From contig NZ_JABKAU010000008.1 in the NCBI RefSeq assembly GCF_013377885.1, forward strand, positions 1 through 64,000: DNA of 64,000 nucleotides. Reading direction: 5' to 3'. Origin of the DNA: Hymenobacter lapidiphilus (GTDB taxonomy: Bacteria; Bacteroidota; Bacteroidia; Cytophagales; Hymenobacteraceae). The first letter of the stretch is position 1; each line of letters opens with the position of its first letter. This document shows, in pieces, positions 8,563-17,461 of the stretch. Below the pieces are notes generated by a model. That model saw nothing but the letters and a program-made list of their open reading frames with translations. It searched no databases and had not been told where the DNA came from. Both the position numbers and the translations under genes were made by a program.

Positions 8563-10653
8563 ATGCCCAAATTTCTTACTCGTCCTATTCTGCCTATCGC
8601 GCTGGCTGCCGCTACTGTGGCTGGCCTGATGGCCTGGACTGCCCAGCAGACTACCCTCGAAGCATCGAGCCACCGCGAGGCACCTCTTATTGCCGACGAC
8701 CCGTTGGCCGACAACACCGATGTATATGCCTTCCGCGACCCCAACAACGCGGAAATGGTCAACCTTATCGCCAACTATGTGCCGTTGGAGTTGCCCCAGG
8801 GCGGCCCTAACTACAACACGTTTGGCGAGAATGTACGCTACGAAATCCACATTAAAAACGACGGCAGCAAGGCCAACGCCGACGACATCACCTACCGTTT
8901 CACCTTTAAGCGGGTAAACGAGGACCCCACCACGTTCTTCAACATCCGGCTGGGCAAGCAGAACCTGAAGGCCACGTACACCATGGAGCGCAGCGTAAAC
9001 GGCGGCGCTTTCACAACCCTTAAAACCGATGGCGTGGTGCCGCCGCCCAACATTGGGCCGCGCTCCATTACCGGAGCCGCTGGCCTGGCCGCACCGAGCT
9101 ACGAGAGCCTCTTCACGGGAGCAATCCAGACGGTGGATGGCGACATCAAAGTTTTCTGCGGACCCGTTGATGACCCGTTCTTCGTAGATCTGGGCGGTAT
9201 TTTTGACTTAGGCGGCATCCGCACGGCTTCGGCCCGCGACGGCGTAGCCCGCAAGAACACCCACACTATCGCCCTGCAGATTCCGATTGCCAAGCTCCAG
9301 AAGGATGGCAAGACAGGCGCGCAGGCTGCCAACATTCTCGACGGTGACTACATCATCGGCGTATGGGCCTCGGCCAGCCGCCAGTCTATCCGCACCATTA
9401 ACACCACCGATGGCACGCAGGCCCACAGTGGCAACTGGGTACAGGTTTCGCGTTTGGGCATGCCGCTGACCAACGAGGTGATTCAGCCCATTGGCTCGAA
9501 GGACCGTTGGAACTACGACACCCCTTACACCGAGCAGGCCAGCACCGAAGACTACCTCTCGAACCCCGAACTGGGCCTGTACATGGCCGAGGGCGCAGGC
9601 TACTTCGGAACGGCAGTACCCGGTTTCAACCAGCTGCGCATTCAGCGCAACTCGCTGGGCCAGTTTGACTTTGCCAACGGCAAAAACGGTGTTTCGGCGC
9701 TGCTCAACGCGGCTCCTGCCGATGTTGCCGGCACGGCTTTCGCCAAAGTGGCCAACGGTGGCTTCGCCGAATACCTGCTGCGCCCGGGCAAGCCCCGCTC
9801 GGTGGATATTCTGCCTATTTTCCATACGGGTGTGCCCAACCTGCCGCCTTACCAGCTGGCTAACATAAAGCCTGCCGGTCAGCCACTGGCTGCTGGTAAG
9901 CCGTTCGTCAACAACTTCATGCCGCTCATCGACAATGTGGGTGCTCCGGCTGGTGTAGGTGGCGACATGCTGCGCCTGAACATGGCCGTACCAACGACGC
10001 CCCGTAACTCGGCTGATTTCAGCTCGGAGGGCCTGTTGGCTGCTGCTGTGTTGGGCCTGACCGATGCCCGTTTTAACACGACCAATACCCTGCAAGCCAT
10101 CCCAAACATGGACGGCTTCCCGAATGGTCGTCGTTTAGAGGATGACATTACCCGCATTGAGCTGCAGGCCGTGGGCGGTATCGTGCTGGCGGCCATTGGC
10201 CTGCCCTACGAGGCTGGCTCGCCCGGCTTGGCCGGCGCTCTGGCTTTCCGCACGGGCATCGAGGCAAATGATACCACGTTCCGCGCGGGCTTCCCTTACA
10301 TGCAGTTGCCGTGGGCCGGTACCAAGGCTCAGAACACGGTTACTTCGCAACTCGGCGCAGCTGGTTTCAGCCTGAAGCCGGAGATTGTAGCCGCCGCGCA
10401 GAACTATCCGAACCCGTTCAATGAGGTTACCAAAATAACCTACGAGGTAGCCACCAAAACCCCGCTGACGATGTTCGTGAGCGACCTGACGGGCCGCCGT
10501 GTGGCCACGTTGATGGATGGCAAAAACCACAAAGTAGGGAAGTTTGAACTCGACTGGAAGCCCGGCCCCGAAGTGGCCGCCGGCACCTACGTGCTAACCA
10601 TTGCCACGGGCAAAACCGTGTTGCAATCGATGAAGCTGGTGCATAACCAGTAA
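8563..10653 (+). CDS. DUF4331 family secreted protein with T9SS sorting domain
   Basis: A 696-residue exported protein. A signal peptide (LPIALAAATVAGLMAW) is followed by the DUF4331 opening ASSHREAPLIADDPLADNTDVYAF. The domain runs to about residue 450 and then into less conserved sequence. The last 80 or so residues (NYPNPFNEVTKITYEV, then VSDLTGRRVATL and GTYVLTIATG) form a type A T9SS C-terminal sorting domain, so the protein should be exported across the outer membrane and attached or released. The biochemical role of DUF4331 is not known to me. The start at MPKFLTRP is chosen because it gives a normal signal peptide; longer frames run into the leader. A TPR gene follows and may act with it. 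Confidence 0.9.
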   Translation: MPKFLTRPILPIALAAATVAGLMAWTAQQTTLEASSHREAPLIADDPLADNTDVYAFRDPNNAEMVNLIANYVPLELPQGGPNYNTFGENVRYEIHIKNDGSKANADDITYRFTFKRVNEDPTTFFNIRLGKQNLKATYTMERSVNGGAFTTLKTDGVVPPPNIGPRSITGAAGLAAPSYESLFTGAIQTVDGDIKVFCGPVDDPFFVDLGGIFDLGGIRTASARDGVARKNTHTIALQIPIAKLQKDGKTGAQAANILDGDYIIGVWASASRQSIRTINTTDGTQAHSGNWVQVSRLGMPLTNEVIQPIGSKDRWNYDTPYTEQASTEDYLSNPELGLYMAEGAGYFGTAVPGFNQLRIQRNSLGQFDFANGKNGVSALLNAAPADVAGTAFAKVANGGFAEYLLRPGKPRSVDILPIFHTGVPNLPPYQLANIKPAGQPLAAGKPFVNNFMPLIDNVGAPAGVGGDMLRLNMAVPTTPRNSADFSSEGLLAAAVLGLTDARFNTTNTLQAIPNMDGFPNGRRLEDDITRIELQAVGGIVLAAIGLPYEAGSPGLAGALAFRTGIEANDTTFRAGFPYMQLPWAGTKAQNTVTSQLGAAGFSLKPEIVAAAQNYPNPFNEVTKITYEVATKTPLTMFVSDLTGRRVATLMDGKNHKVGKFELDWKPGPEVAAGTYVLTIATGKTVLQSMKLVHNQ

Positions 10654-10664
10654 GTCGGTTTGAC

Positions 10665-10699
10665 GCTGGCCGGCGCGGGTAGTACCCGTGCCGGCCAGC
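10665..10699 (+). terminator. Strong hairpin after the DUF4331 gene
   Basis: GCTGGCCGGCGCGGGTA pairs with TACCCGTGCCGGCCAGC, 11 bases after the stop codon. There is no T tract, so it may be an mRNA 3' stabiliser rather than a terminator. Confidence 0.45.
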
Positions 10700-10831
10700 T
10701 GCTGACGGATAGCCGGGCCCTGGGTGAGTCTGCCTATCTTACTGGCTGCCGACGGGGGAGCCGGCCACCAGGCCGGTTCCCTTTGCGGCTGTTAGCCACT
10801 CCCTAATCACTGGAATATATACGCCGAATAC

Positions 10832-12157
10832 GTGAGAAAATACCTCTACCCATCCCTTATCCTGTTGTTTCTGGCCCTGGGGGTAACCATTTACCTGACC
10901 CGCACGCCCGACCCCGTACCGCAACTGCGGGCGCGGCGCGGCGACTTAGCGGCTGGCGGAGAATGGGTGAACACCAAAGCGGCCATTGAAGGACTGTTAG
11001 CCAACCTGCGGGCCAAACCCGACGACACAAAATCGAAAGTACTGCTGGCCCAGGCTTACATGCAGGAAGCCCGCGTGACCGGCGACCATCCGTACTACGA
11101 CACGGCCGCCATGCAGCTGCTGAACGAAGTGCTGCGCGACGAGCCCGAGAACTTTGAGGCCCTGTGCTGCAAAGCCTCGTTGAGCCTGACCCAGCACCAT
11201 TTCTCGGAAGGGCTGGCCATTGCCGAAAAAGCCGTTGCCCTGAACCCGAACAATGCCTTTGTATACGGCTTGCTCTGCGACGCCAACGTGGAGCTGGGCC
11301 GCTATGAGGAGGCCATTAAAATGGCCGATAAGATGAATGCCGTGCGCCCCGATTTGCGCTCCTATTCGCGGGTTTCGTACCTACGTGAAATCCACGGCGA
11401 CCTGCCGGGAGCTATTGAAGCCATGCAAATGGCCGTGCAGGCTGGCTACGCCGGCCTGGAGCAAACCGAGTGGGCCCGCATTACGCTGGGCCACCTCTAC
11501 GAAACCACCGGCGACCTGACCAATGCCGAGCAGGCGTATCGGATGGCGCTGACGGCCCGCCCGTATTACGCCTACGCGCTGGCCGGACTGGGCCGCGTTG
11601 AGCAGGCCCGTAGCAATTACCCCGAAGCCATCAAGTACCTGGAGCAGGCCCGTAATACGGTGAAAGACTACACTTTTGCCGAAGAACTGGCCACCCTTTA
11701 TCAGCTTAACAACCAACCCGCCGAGGCTCGCAAAATGAAAGCCGAAGCCATCGGGATGCTTGCTTCGGACGCCAACGCTGCCGACGAGAACGAGGACCTG
11801 GGCCACTACGCCGACCGGGAGCTGGCCTACGCCTACCTCGAAACCGGGGAGTTGGATAAAGCCCTCGAACACGCCAAAATTGAATACGACCGACGACCGG
11901 ATAACATCGACGTGAACGAAACCCTGGCTTGGGTTTCGTACAAGCGCGGTGAATATCCGGCCGCCGCTACTTATATGAAAGCGGCCCGCCGCACCAACTC
12001 CCGTAGCCCGGTGCTGCTGTGCCGCGCCGGCCTGATTGCCTCCAAAAATGGCAACCCCACCGAAGGACAGGCTCTCATCAAACAGGCGCTGGCCATCAAC
12101 CCCTACCTCAGCCTCGACCTTGCCGAGGAAGGCCGCCAGCTACTGGCCACCCGGTAG
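10832..12157 (+). CDS. Membrane-anchored tetratricopeptide repeat protein
   Basis: A 441-residue protein starting at GTG, with an N-terminal membrane anchor (YLYPSLILLFLALGVTIYL, about 4-22) and no further membrane segment. The rest is a run of TPR-like helical hairpins, for example FSEGLAIAEKAVALNPNNAF, YEEAIKMADKMNAVRPDL and LTNAEQAYRMALTARPYYAY. TPR arrays bind protein partners. The partner here is unknown; the DUF4331 gene 178 bases upstream on the same strand is a natural candidate. DUF4331 and TPR genes are often neighbours, but I state this from general familiarity and not from a search. Confidence 0.82.
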   Translation: MRKYLYPSLILLFLALGVTIYLTRTPDPVPQLRARRGDLAAGGEWVNTKAAIEGLLANLRAKPDDTKSKVLLAQAYMQEARVTGDHPYYDTAAMQLLNEVLRDEPENFEALCCKASLSLTQHHFSEGLAIAEKAVALNPNNAFVYGLLCDANVELGRYEEAIKMADKMNAVRPDLRSYSRVSYLREIHGDLPGAIEAMQMAVQAGYAGLEQTEWARITLGHLYETTGDLTNAEQAYRMALTARPYYAYALAGLGRVEQARSNYPEAIKYLEQARNTVKDYTFAEELATLYQLNNQPAEARKMKAEAIGMLASDANAADENEDLGHYADRELAYAYLETGELDKALEHAKIEYDRRPDNIDVNETLAWVSYKRGEYPAAATYMKAARRTNSRSPVLLCRAGLIASKNGNPTEGQALIKQALAINPYLSLDLAEEGRQLLATR

Positions 12158-12187
12158 GGGTAAAGTGGACTGCTAAGCTAGGACAGT

Positions 12188-12297
12188 GTCATGCTGAGCG
12201 CAGCGGAGCGGAGTCGAAGCATCTCTACCGCAATGGTAACCCCCTACTAATCAACGAAGCAATAGAGATGATTCAACTCCGCTGCGCTCAGCATGAC
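12188..12297. repeat. Long palindrome, family 1, copy 2
   Basis: Begins GTCATGCTGAGCGCAGCGGA and ends with its complement; the inner segment is GAAGCATCTCTACCGC. It is less perfect than the other copies: the left arm has a few extra bases and the right arm several substitutions. It lies 30 bases behind the TPR stop codon and 34 bases ahead of the HupE-like start. Confidence 0.75.
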
Positions 12298-12331
12298 TGG
12301 TGCTCCTCTAATCCCTAATTTCTAACCTTCC

Positions 12332-13000
12332 ATGCGCGCCACTCGCCTCGTTCGCTTACTGCCACTTCTTGCTGCGCTGCTGCTGTTGCTGCCGGGGCTG
12401 GCCGACGCGCATGTGCTGGATGAGGATCTGAGTAAACTTTCGCGTACCGATATTTTCTTCACCTACCTAAAGCTCGGCTACACGCACATTCTGCCGCTGG
12501 GTATCGACCATGTGCTGTTCGTGCTGTGTTTGTACCTGCTGGAACCGCGCCTCAAGCCGGTGCTCTGGCAGGCTACGGCCTTCACGGTGGCCCACTCCAT
12601 TACGCTGGGGCTGGCCATGTACGGCGTGGTGTCGCCACCGGCCAGCCTGATTGAGCCCCTGATTGCGCTGTCGATTCTATTTGTGGCCATCGAGAACATC
12701 GTGGTCGAGCACCTGAATCCGTGGCGTATTGTGGTGGTGTTTGGGTTTGGGCTGCTACACGGACTGGGCTTTGCCGGGGCTCTCACCGGCTTGGGTCTAC
12801 CGCCTAATATGTTTGTGGAGTCGTTGGTGGCTTTCAATATTGGAGTGGAATTGGGGCAGGTTTCGGTAATTGTTCTGGCTTGGCTGCTGATTGGCCGCTG
12901 GGCCGCCGACAAGCCCTGGTATAAGCGCCGGATACTGGTGCCCGCGTCGGTAGTTATTGCTCTCATGGCCGCCTACTGGACCTTTGAACGGCTGAGTTAG
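12332..13000 (+). CDS. HupE/UreJ-like membrane protein
   Basis: A 222-residue integral membrane protein. A signal-like first helix ends near LADAHVLDEDLSK and is followed by about six more hydrophobic helices. Conserved polar residues within them are LGIDHVLFVLCLYL, VAHSITLGLAMYG and GFGLLHGLGFAGAL. This is the pattern of the HupE/UreJ_2 family (PF13795). Family members are proposed to move nickel or cobalt, or to support metalloenzyme maturation, and histidines sit in the membrane segments here too. The next genes encode a small Cys/His-containing exported protein and a TonB receptor, which fits metal uptake but does not prove it. Confidence 0.8.
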   Translation: MRATRLVRLLPLLAALLLLLPGLADAHVLDEDLSKLSRTDIFFTYLKLGYTHILPLGIDHVLFVLCLYLLEPRLKPVLWQATAFTVAHSITLGLAMYGVVSPPASLIEPLIALSILFVAIENIVVEHLNPWRIVVVFGFGLLHGLGFAGALTGLGLPPNMFVESLVAFNIGVELGQVSVIVLAWLLIGRWAADKPWYKRRILVPASVVIALMAAYWTFERLS

Positions 13001-13028
13001 CGGGATTAGAGATAAAAGATGATAATGA

Positions 13029-13127
13029 AACGTCATTCAGAGCGAAGCGAAGAATCTCGCTCGAACTCGTTGACCAGTCGCCGCAACATCATCACGCGAG
13101 ATTCTTCGCTTCGCTCTGAATGACGTT
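13029..13127. repeat. Long palindrome, family 1, copy 3
   Basis: Two perfectly complementary 32-base arms (13029-13060, 13096-13127) around a 35-base centre. The outer sequence is AACGTCATTCAGAGCGAAGC and the inner GAAGAATCTCGC. It lies 28 bases after the HupE-like stop codon. Confidence 0.85.
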
Positions 13128-13155
13128 CCTTACTAACAACTAAGCCCCAACCCGA

Positions 13156-13542
13156 ATGCTCCGCCATCTGCTCCTGCTGCTGCTTTTGCTGCCCTACCTG
13201 GGAGGCATCGGTGCGGGCCTGGTGGGGCGGCCTGAGCCGGCGGGGCCTACTGCCGCGCACCCTTACGTGCACAACGAGGCCTGCCAGCACAAAAACTACC
13301 TGCGCCTTGACTGCTTCGATACCTGCAACGGCAACCAGTCGGCCGTAGAGGCGCAGACCGAGCGCACGACGCCGGCCCAGTTGCTGGCGTCGGCCAAGAG
13401 CATCGACCTGCATTGCCTGCCCGAAGTGCCCTGCCTGCAAGCGGCCCAGTTTCGGCAGCTTGTCGGATACCAGCGGGCCGCCGCGCCGGCCATAATAGTC
13501 GGAAACCGGCCGATTCCGGAACAGCCGCCCCGTCGCGGATAA
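13156..13542 (+). CDS. Small exported Cys/His-containing protein of unknown function
   Basis: A 128-residue protein with a leucine-rich signal peptide (MLRHLLLLLLLLPYLGGIG). The mature part has a compact Cys/His cluster, HPYVHNEACQHKNYLRLDC followed by CFDTCNG and a later LHCLPEVPC. The spacing suggests metal binding or disulfides. I do not recognise a family, though small exported proteins with C-x-x-x-C-N/K-G patterns often precede metal-related TonB receptors in Bacteroidota (tentative). It sits between the HupE-like gene and a TonB receptor on the same strand, which supports a metal-related role. Confidence 0.6.
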   Translation: MLRHLLLLLLLLPYLGGIGAGLVGRPEPAGPTAAHPYVHNEACQHKNYLRLDCFDTCNGNQSAVEAQTERTTPAQLLASAKSIDLHCLPEVPCLQAAQFRQLVGYQRAAAPAIIVGNRPIPEQPPRRG

Positions 13543-13672
13543 GTGGATGCGTCTCCCCAGCACAGGGAGGCGGGCCTGTGCCGTTGGCGTAGGCCATTGT
13601 CAACTTATCTTCTGACTCAGACGCGCCGCCACAGGGCCCCGGGCCGGGCGCGGCGCGTTGTATTGCGGCTGT

Positions 13673-15958
13673 ATGCGCCTTTTTTATTGGATAACCGCTG
13701 CCGGTACGGTGCTGGCGGCGTGGGGGTGCGGGCCCGAAGCCTGTGCCCAGAATACTGCCGTGCTACGCGGCACAGTAGCCGATTCGGCCTCGGGCCGACC
13801 CCTGGGCGGGGTGAGTGTGCGGCTGGCCGGCCGCGCAGAGGCCACCGTGGCCGACGAGCTAGGTCGATTCCGGCTGGCGGGGCTGCCGGCTGGTACTTAC
13901 GTAGTGCGGGCCAACGGCCTGGGCCTGGCGGCGCGGCAGCAAACGGTAGCCGTGGCTGCCGGCCAAACCGCTGCCTTGGTCCTGCGCCTACCCACAACTG
14001 CGCTGGCGCTTTCCGAAGTAACCGTGGCCCAGCCCCACGACCCTAACCAGTCGCTGGCCATTATTTCCAACATAGACAAGCTGCTGCGGCCCGTGAACTC
14101 GGCCCAGGACCTGCTGCCGCTGGTGCCGGGTTTGGTTATTGCCCAGCACGCGGGCGGCGGCAAGGCCGAGCAGATTTTCGTGCGCGGCTTCGATGCCGAC
14201 CACGGCACCGATTTCAACGTGAGCGTTGACGGACTGCCCGTGAACATGGTCAGCCACGCCCACGGGCAGGGCTACGCCGATTTCCACTTTGTGATACCGG
14301 AAACCGTGGACCAGCTGCGGGTGTATAAAGGCCCCTACACGGCCCGGTTTGGCAACTTTGCCACGGCCGGCGCGGGCGAATTCACCACCAAAACCCGCCT
14401 AGCCCAAAGCCAGGTAAAGCTGGAAGTGGGCCAGTTTGACACCCGCCGGGCGGTAGCCCTGGTAAACCTGCTACCGGTACGGCCCACTGGCCAGCGGCCA
14501 GCCGCCGCCTACGTGGCAGCCGAGTACACCTTTACCAACTCGTACTTCGACGCCAAGCAGGATTTCAGGCGCTTCAATGGGCTGGCCAAGTACACCGGCC
14601 AGCTCTCCGACCGCACTTCGCTGATGGTGCTCGGCTCGCAGTTTGCCTCGAAGTGGGACGCCTCGGGCCAGATTCCGGAGCGCGGTGTAGACGACGGCAC
14701 GATTTCGCGCTTCGGCAGCATCGACCCCACCGAGGGCGGCTCCACCAGCCGCACCAACGCCACGGCCGTGCTTACCACCGACCTGCCCCACAACGCCGTG
14801 CTGCGCCAGCAGGTGTACTACACGCGCTACGATTTCAACCTGTACTCCAACTTCACGTTTTTCCTGAACGACCCGGTCAACGGCGACGGAATCCGGCAGA
14901 CCGACGCGCGCAACCTCTACGGCTACACCGGCACCTACAGCCGCGACCTTCAGCTGGGCAGCCGCACGTTGCGCGCCGTGGCCGGCCTGGGTACCCGCCT
15001 CGACGACACCCACATTGCCCTGCGCAACTCGGTGCGCCGCGTAGTGCTCGACACGATTCGTTCGGGCCAGGTATACGAGCAGAACATCAATGGCTACCTC
15101 GAAGGCACGCTGGGCCTCACCGACCGGCTCACACTTAACGCCGCGCTGCGGGCCGACTACTTCCGCTTTGCTTTCCGCGAAGACCGGGCGGCGGCCGACT
15201 CGGTATCGGGCCGGGCGGGCAAGGGGCGCGTGAGCCCCAAGTTGAATCTGTACTATGATGTGAACCCGGCCGTGCAGCTGTTCGTGCGCTCGGGCTTCGG
15301 CTTCCACTCCAACGATGCCCGGGCAGTGGTAACCAACGTTGCGGCCAATATACTGCCCCGGGCCATCGGCTACGAAGTGGGCGGCACGTTTAAGCCGGTA
15401 CCCGCGCTAGTGGTGAATGCCGCGCTGTGGGCCCTGCACCTGCAGGATGAGCTGGTGTATGTGGGCGACGAGGGCGTAGTGGAAAGCGCCGGCCGCACCC
15501 GCCGCCTGGGCTTCGACCTCTCGGCCCGCTACCAGCTCACGCGTCTGCTCTTTGCTGATGTAGATGTAAACCTGAGTCGCGGCCGGCTGATAGACGAGCC
15601 GAACGGCGCCAACCGGATTCCGCTGGCCCCCAGCCTCACCAGCCTCGGGGGCCTCACGCTGCGGGCCCCCGGCGGCCTCGGCGCCAGCCTGCGCTACCGC
15701 CACATCGATTCGCGGGCGGCCAACGAGGACAACTCGGTGCGGGCCAAGGGCTACTTCCTGCTCGATGCCATCGTGAGCTACACGAAAAGCCGCTTTCAGG
15801 TGGGCGCCTCCGTGGAGAATCTGCTGAATGTGGAGTGGAACCAAGCCCAGTTCGACACCACCACCCGGCTGCGCAACGAGGCTGTCCCGGTGTCGGAGCT
15901 GCACTTCACGCCCGGTACGCCCTTCTACGCCAAGCTCAATGCCAGCGTGTTTTTCTAA
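13673..15958 (+). CDS. TonB-dependent receptor
   Basis: A 761-residue outer-membrane active transporter. The signal peptide ends near ACAQN (about residue 24). A carboxypeptidase-like regulatory domain (about 28-110: VLRGTVADSASGRPLGGVSV) precedes the plug (about 120-235), which contains QIFVRGFDADHGTDFNVSVD and the His-rich stretch VNMVSHAHGQGYADFHF. The 22-stranded barrel fills the rest and ends in an aromatic residue (LNASVFF). ATG 13673 is chosen over an upstream TTG because it gives a clean signal peptide. The substrate is unknown; the HupE-like neighbour and His-rich plug make a metal or metal complex the best guess. Confidence 0.92.
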   Translation: MRLFYWITAAGTVLAAWGCGPEACAQNTAVLRGTVADSASGRPLGGVSVRLAGRAEATVADELGRFRLAGLPAGTYVVRANGLGLAARQQTVAVAAGQTAALVLRLPTTALALSEVTVAQPHDPNQSLAIISNIDKLLRPVNSAQDLLPLVPGLVIAQHAGGGKAEQIFVRGFDADHGTDFNVSVDGLPVNMVSHAHGQGYADFHFVIPETVDQLRVYKGPYTARFGNFATAGAGEFTTKTRLAQSQVKLEVGQFDTRRAVALVNLLPVRPTGQRPAAAYVAAEYTFTNSYFDAKQDFRRFNGLAKYTGQLSDRTSLMVLGSQFASKWDASGQIPERGVDDGTISRFGSIDPTEGGSTSRTNATAVLTTDLPHNAVLRQQVYYTRYDFNLYSNFTFFLNDPVNGDGIRQTDARNLYGYTGTYSRDLQLGSRTLRAVAGLGTRLDDTHIALRNSVRRVVLDTIRSGQVYEQNINGYLEGTLGLTDRLTLNAALRADYFRFAFREDRAAADSVSGRAGKGRVSPKLNLYYDVNPAVQLFVRSGFGFHSNDARAVVTNVAANILPRAIGYEVGGTFKPVPALVVNAALWALHLQDELVYVGDEGVVESAGRTRRLGFDLSARYQLTRLLFADVDVNLSRGRLIDEPNGANRIPLAPSLTSLGGLTLRAPGGLGASLRYRHIDSRAANEDNSVRAKGYFLLDAIVSYTKSRFQVGASVENLLNVEWNQAQFDTTTRLRNEAVPVSELHFTPGTPFYAKLNASVFF

Positions 15959-15998
15959 ACTTCACAAGAGAGTCAGCTTCGCGGCTGCTTCCAAATGA

Positions 15999-16050
15999 TG
16001 GTCTGCGTGCCGGCAACTGCCCGAGCTAGTGGTTGCCGGCACGCAGACCA
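15999..16050. repeat. Perfect 19-bp hairpin after the TonB receptor gene
   Basis: TGGTCTGCGTGCCGGCAAC (15999-16017) is exactly complementary to 16032-16050, with a 14-base loop, 41 bases after the receptor stop codon. No T tract follows, so a role as terminator is doubtful; a REP-like or mRNA-stabilising element is possible. Confidence 0.75.
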
Positions 16051-16306
16051 ACTCCAACTCAACTGCCTTATGTCTTTCTTCTCCCTCACAATTTCCGCCA
16101 GCACATCATCTGCTATCCGCCAAGTCCTGGCCAGCACCACCTCTCTGCCTACACTTGACGTGGGAGCCCTGCCACCGCTGCCACCGGGCGCCCAGCGCCG
16201 CCACCGCGAGGGGCGGGCCCAGGCGCACTGCCGCATGCACGCCCGCTCTGCGCCCCACAGCTCCGCAAAACGCTGGTAGTTAATCCGAACTGCGGAATAG
16301 GCTGTT
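16051..16306. other. Intergenic stretch without a convincing gene
   Basis: A 69-codon frame (16070-16279, plus) and a longer minus frame (15973-16371) are open here. Their translations are low-complexity, rich in Arg, Pro and Ala, and resemble no family. I treat the stretch as non-coding or eroded sequence between two palindromes. Confidence 0.4.
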
Positions 16307-16435
16307 AGAACGGCGTGGCGTTCGGGGCTTGTCCCCGCCCCCGCCATTAGAACGGGCACCCAAGAAGCCAACCCAGCCGTCCAGTGGCTCCGTTAAATGG
16401 CGGGCGGGGACAAGCCCCGCACCCTACGCCGTTCT
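16307..16435. repeat. Long GC-rich palindrome
   Basis: The arms of about 42 bases begin AGAACGGCG and carry the core GGGGCTTGTCCCCGCCC. They are complementary with a few mismatches around a centre of about 45 bases. The core resembles the palindrome at 1607-1644. Confidence 0.75.
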
Positions 16436-16522
16436 GTGCAATCTGGGTCATTTCTGAAAGCCGCTTTCCAGTTTGGGAAGCGGATTTTTCATGGCTTGAA
16501 GTCGGGTGCGGGAAGGATTGCG

Positions 16523-16553
16523 TTTGCATCCGGTGGCATAAATGCGAATTTTG
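16523..16553 (+). promoter_or_regulatory. Candidate Bacteroidota promoter of the first L,D-transpeptidase-family gene
   Basis: TTTG (16523-16526), a 19-base spacer, then GAATTTTG (16546-16553, seven of eight matches to TAnnTTTG), 22 bases ahead of the start codon. This is one of the few places here with both -33 and -7 elements at the expected spacing. Confidence 0.5.
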
Positions 16554-16575
16554 GCCCTCCAACCAACCGCTGCTC

Positions 16576-17448
16576 ATGACTTTTCCCGCTTCCTTCTCCG
16601 GCCTTCCTGTTATGCTACTGGCCCTGTTGGGAACGGGCGGGCTGCTGGCCGGCTGCCAGTCGGCGGGGGGCGAGGTGGCCGTAGCCCGCCAAAGTGCAGC
16701 AGTAGCCGTAGCGGCCCCAGCGCCGGCCGTGGCGCTAGTGCCAGCCGCCCATTCGCTGGCCCCCACGCCGCTGGCTCCCACGTCGCTGGCCCCGTTGCCT
16801 GATGTGTCGCCGGAGTTGCGGGCAGCCGTGGCGGAGCTGCGCGGCCGGCTGGGGCCGGAAGCCGCTGCGCTGCGGCCCGAGGTGCTGGAACGGGCCTGCG
16901 TGGGCTACCTCAACCTGCGGCAGGCCGGCCGCATCAGTCGGCCGGGCATGCTGGCCATTGCTGATATGGATTTACCGTCCTCCGAGCCACGGCTGTGGGT
17001 GCTCGATTTGCGGGCCGGCCAGGTGCTCCACCGCAGCCCCGTGGCCCACGGCCGCGGCTCGGGCGAGGGCGTGCAGGCCCGGCGCTTCTCCAATACCATC
17101 AAATCGGCCTGCACAGCCCTGGGCTTCTACCGCACCCAGGATACCTACCGGGGCAAGCACGGGCTCTCGCGCCGCCTGCGCGGCCTCGATGCCGGCCACA
17201 ACGACAACGCCCTGCGTCGCTACGTGGTGCTGCACAGCGCCGACTATGTGAGCACTGCTTATATGGAGCGCCACGGCAAGGCTGGCAACAGCCGCGGCTG
17301 CCCCGCCCTGCCCCCCGACCAGTACCGGGCCATTATCAGCGCCGTGGGCGAGGGCGGCTGCCTCTACCTCAGCGGCCCCGGCCTCGAATCGAAGTGGCTC
17401 GACGCAGCCGGTGCCGCCCAGCGGCTGGCGGCCCAAGGGTGGCGGTAA
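16576..17448 (+). CDS. Murein L,D-transpeptidase catalytic-domain (YkuD_2) lipoprotein
   Basis: A 290-residue protein. A signal peptide with lipobox LLAGC (Cys about residue 25) and a long Ala/Pro/Val linker (to about 80) precede a YkuD_2 domain (PF13645). Conserved features are RLWVLDLRAGQVLHRSPVAHG, YVVLHSADYVS (His) and NSRGCPALP, whose Cys is the likely nucleophile. Families with this domain are presumed to act on peptidoglycan cross-links; activity has rarely been tested. The start follows the lipoprotein signal; an upstream in-frame extension runs through the palindrome and is rejected. A paralogue lies at 20645-21487. Confidence 0.85.
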   Translation: MTFPASFSGLPVMLLALLGTGGLLAGCQSAGGEVAVARQSAAVAVAAPAPAVALVPAAHSLAPTPLAPTSLAPLPDVSPELRAAVAELRGRLGPEAAALRPEVLERACVGYLNLRQAGRISRPGMLAIADMDLPSSEPRLWVLDLRAGQVLHRSPVAHGRGSGEGVQARRFSNTIKSACTALGFYRTQDTYRGKHGLSRRLRGLDAGHNDNALRRYVVLHSADYVSTAYMERHGKAGNSRGCPALPPDQYRAIISAVGEGGCLYLSGPGLESKWLDAAGAAQRLAAQGWR

Positions 17449-17461
17449 GCTGTTGGTCTCT

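Noticed and set aside
13543..13672. Cobalamin riboswitch ahead of the TonB receptor
   Set aside because: GC-rich and structured, but the B12-box core sequence is not present.
15973..16371. 132-codon minus frame behind the TonB receptor
   Set aside because: Trp/Arg/Ala-rich, running through two palindromes; no start context or homology.
16384..16575. Upstream extension of the first YkuD_2 gene
   Set aside because: It translates a palindrome and the predicted promoter; the lipoprotein signal starts at 16576.
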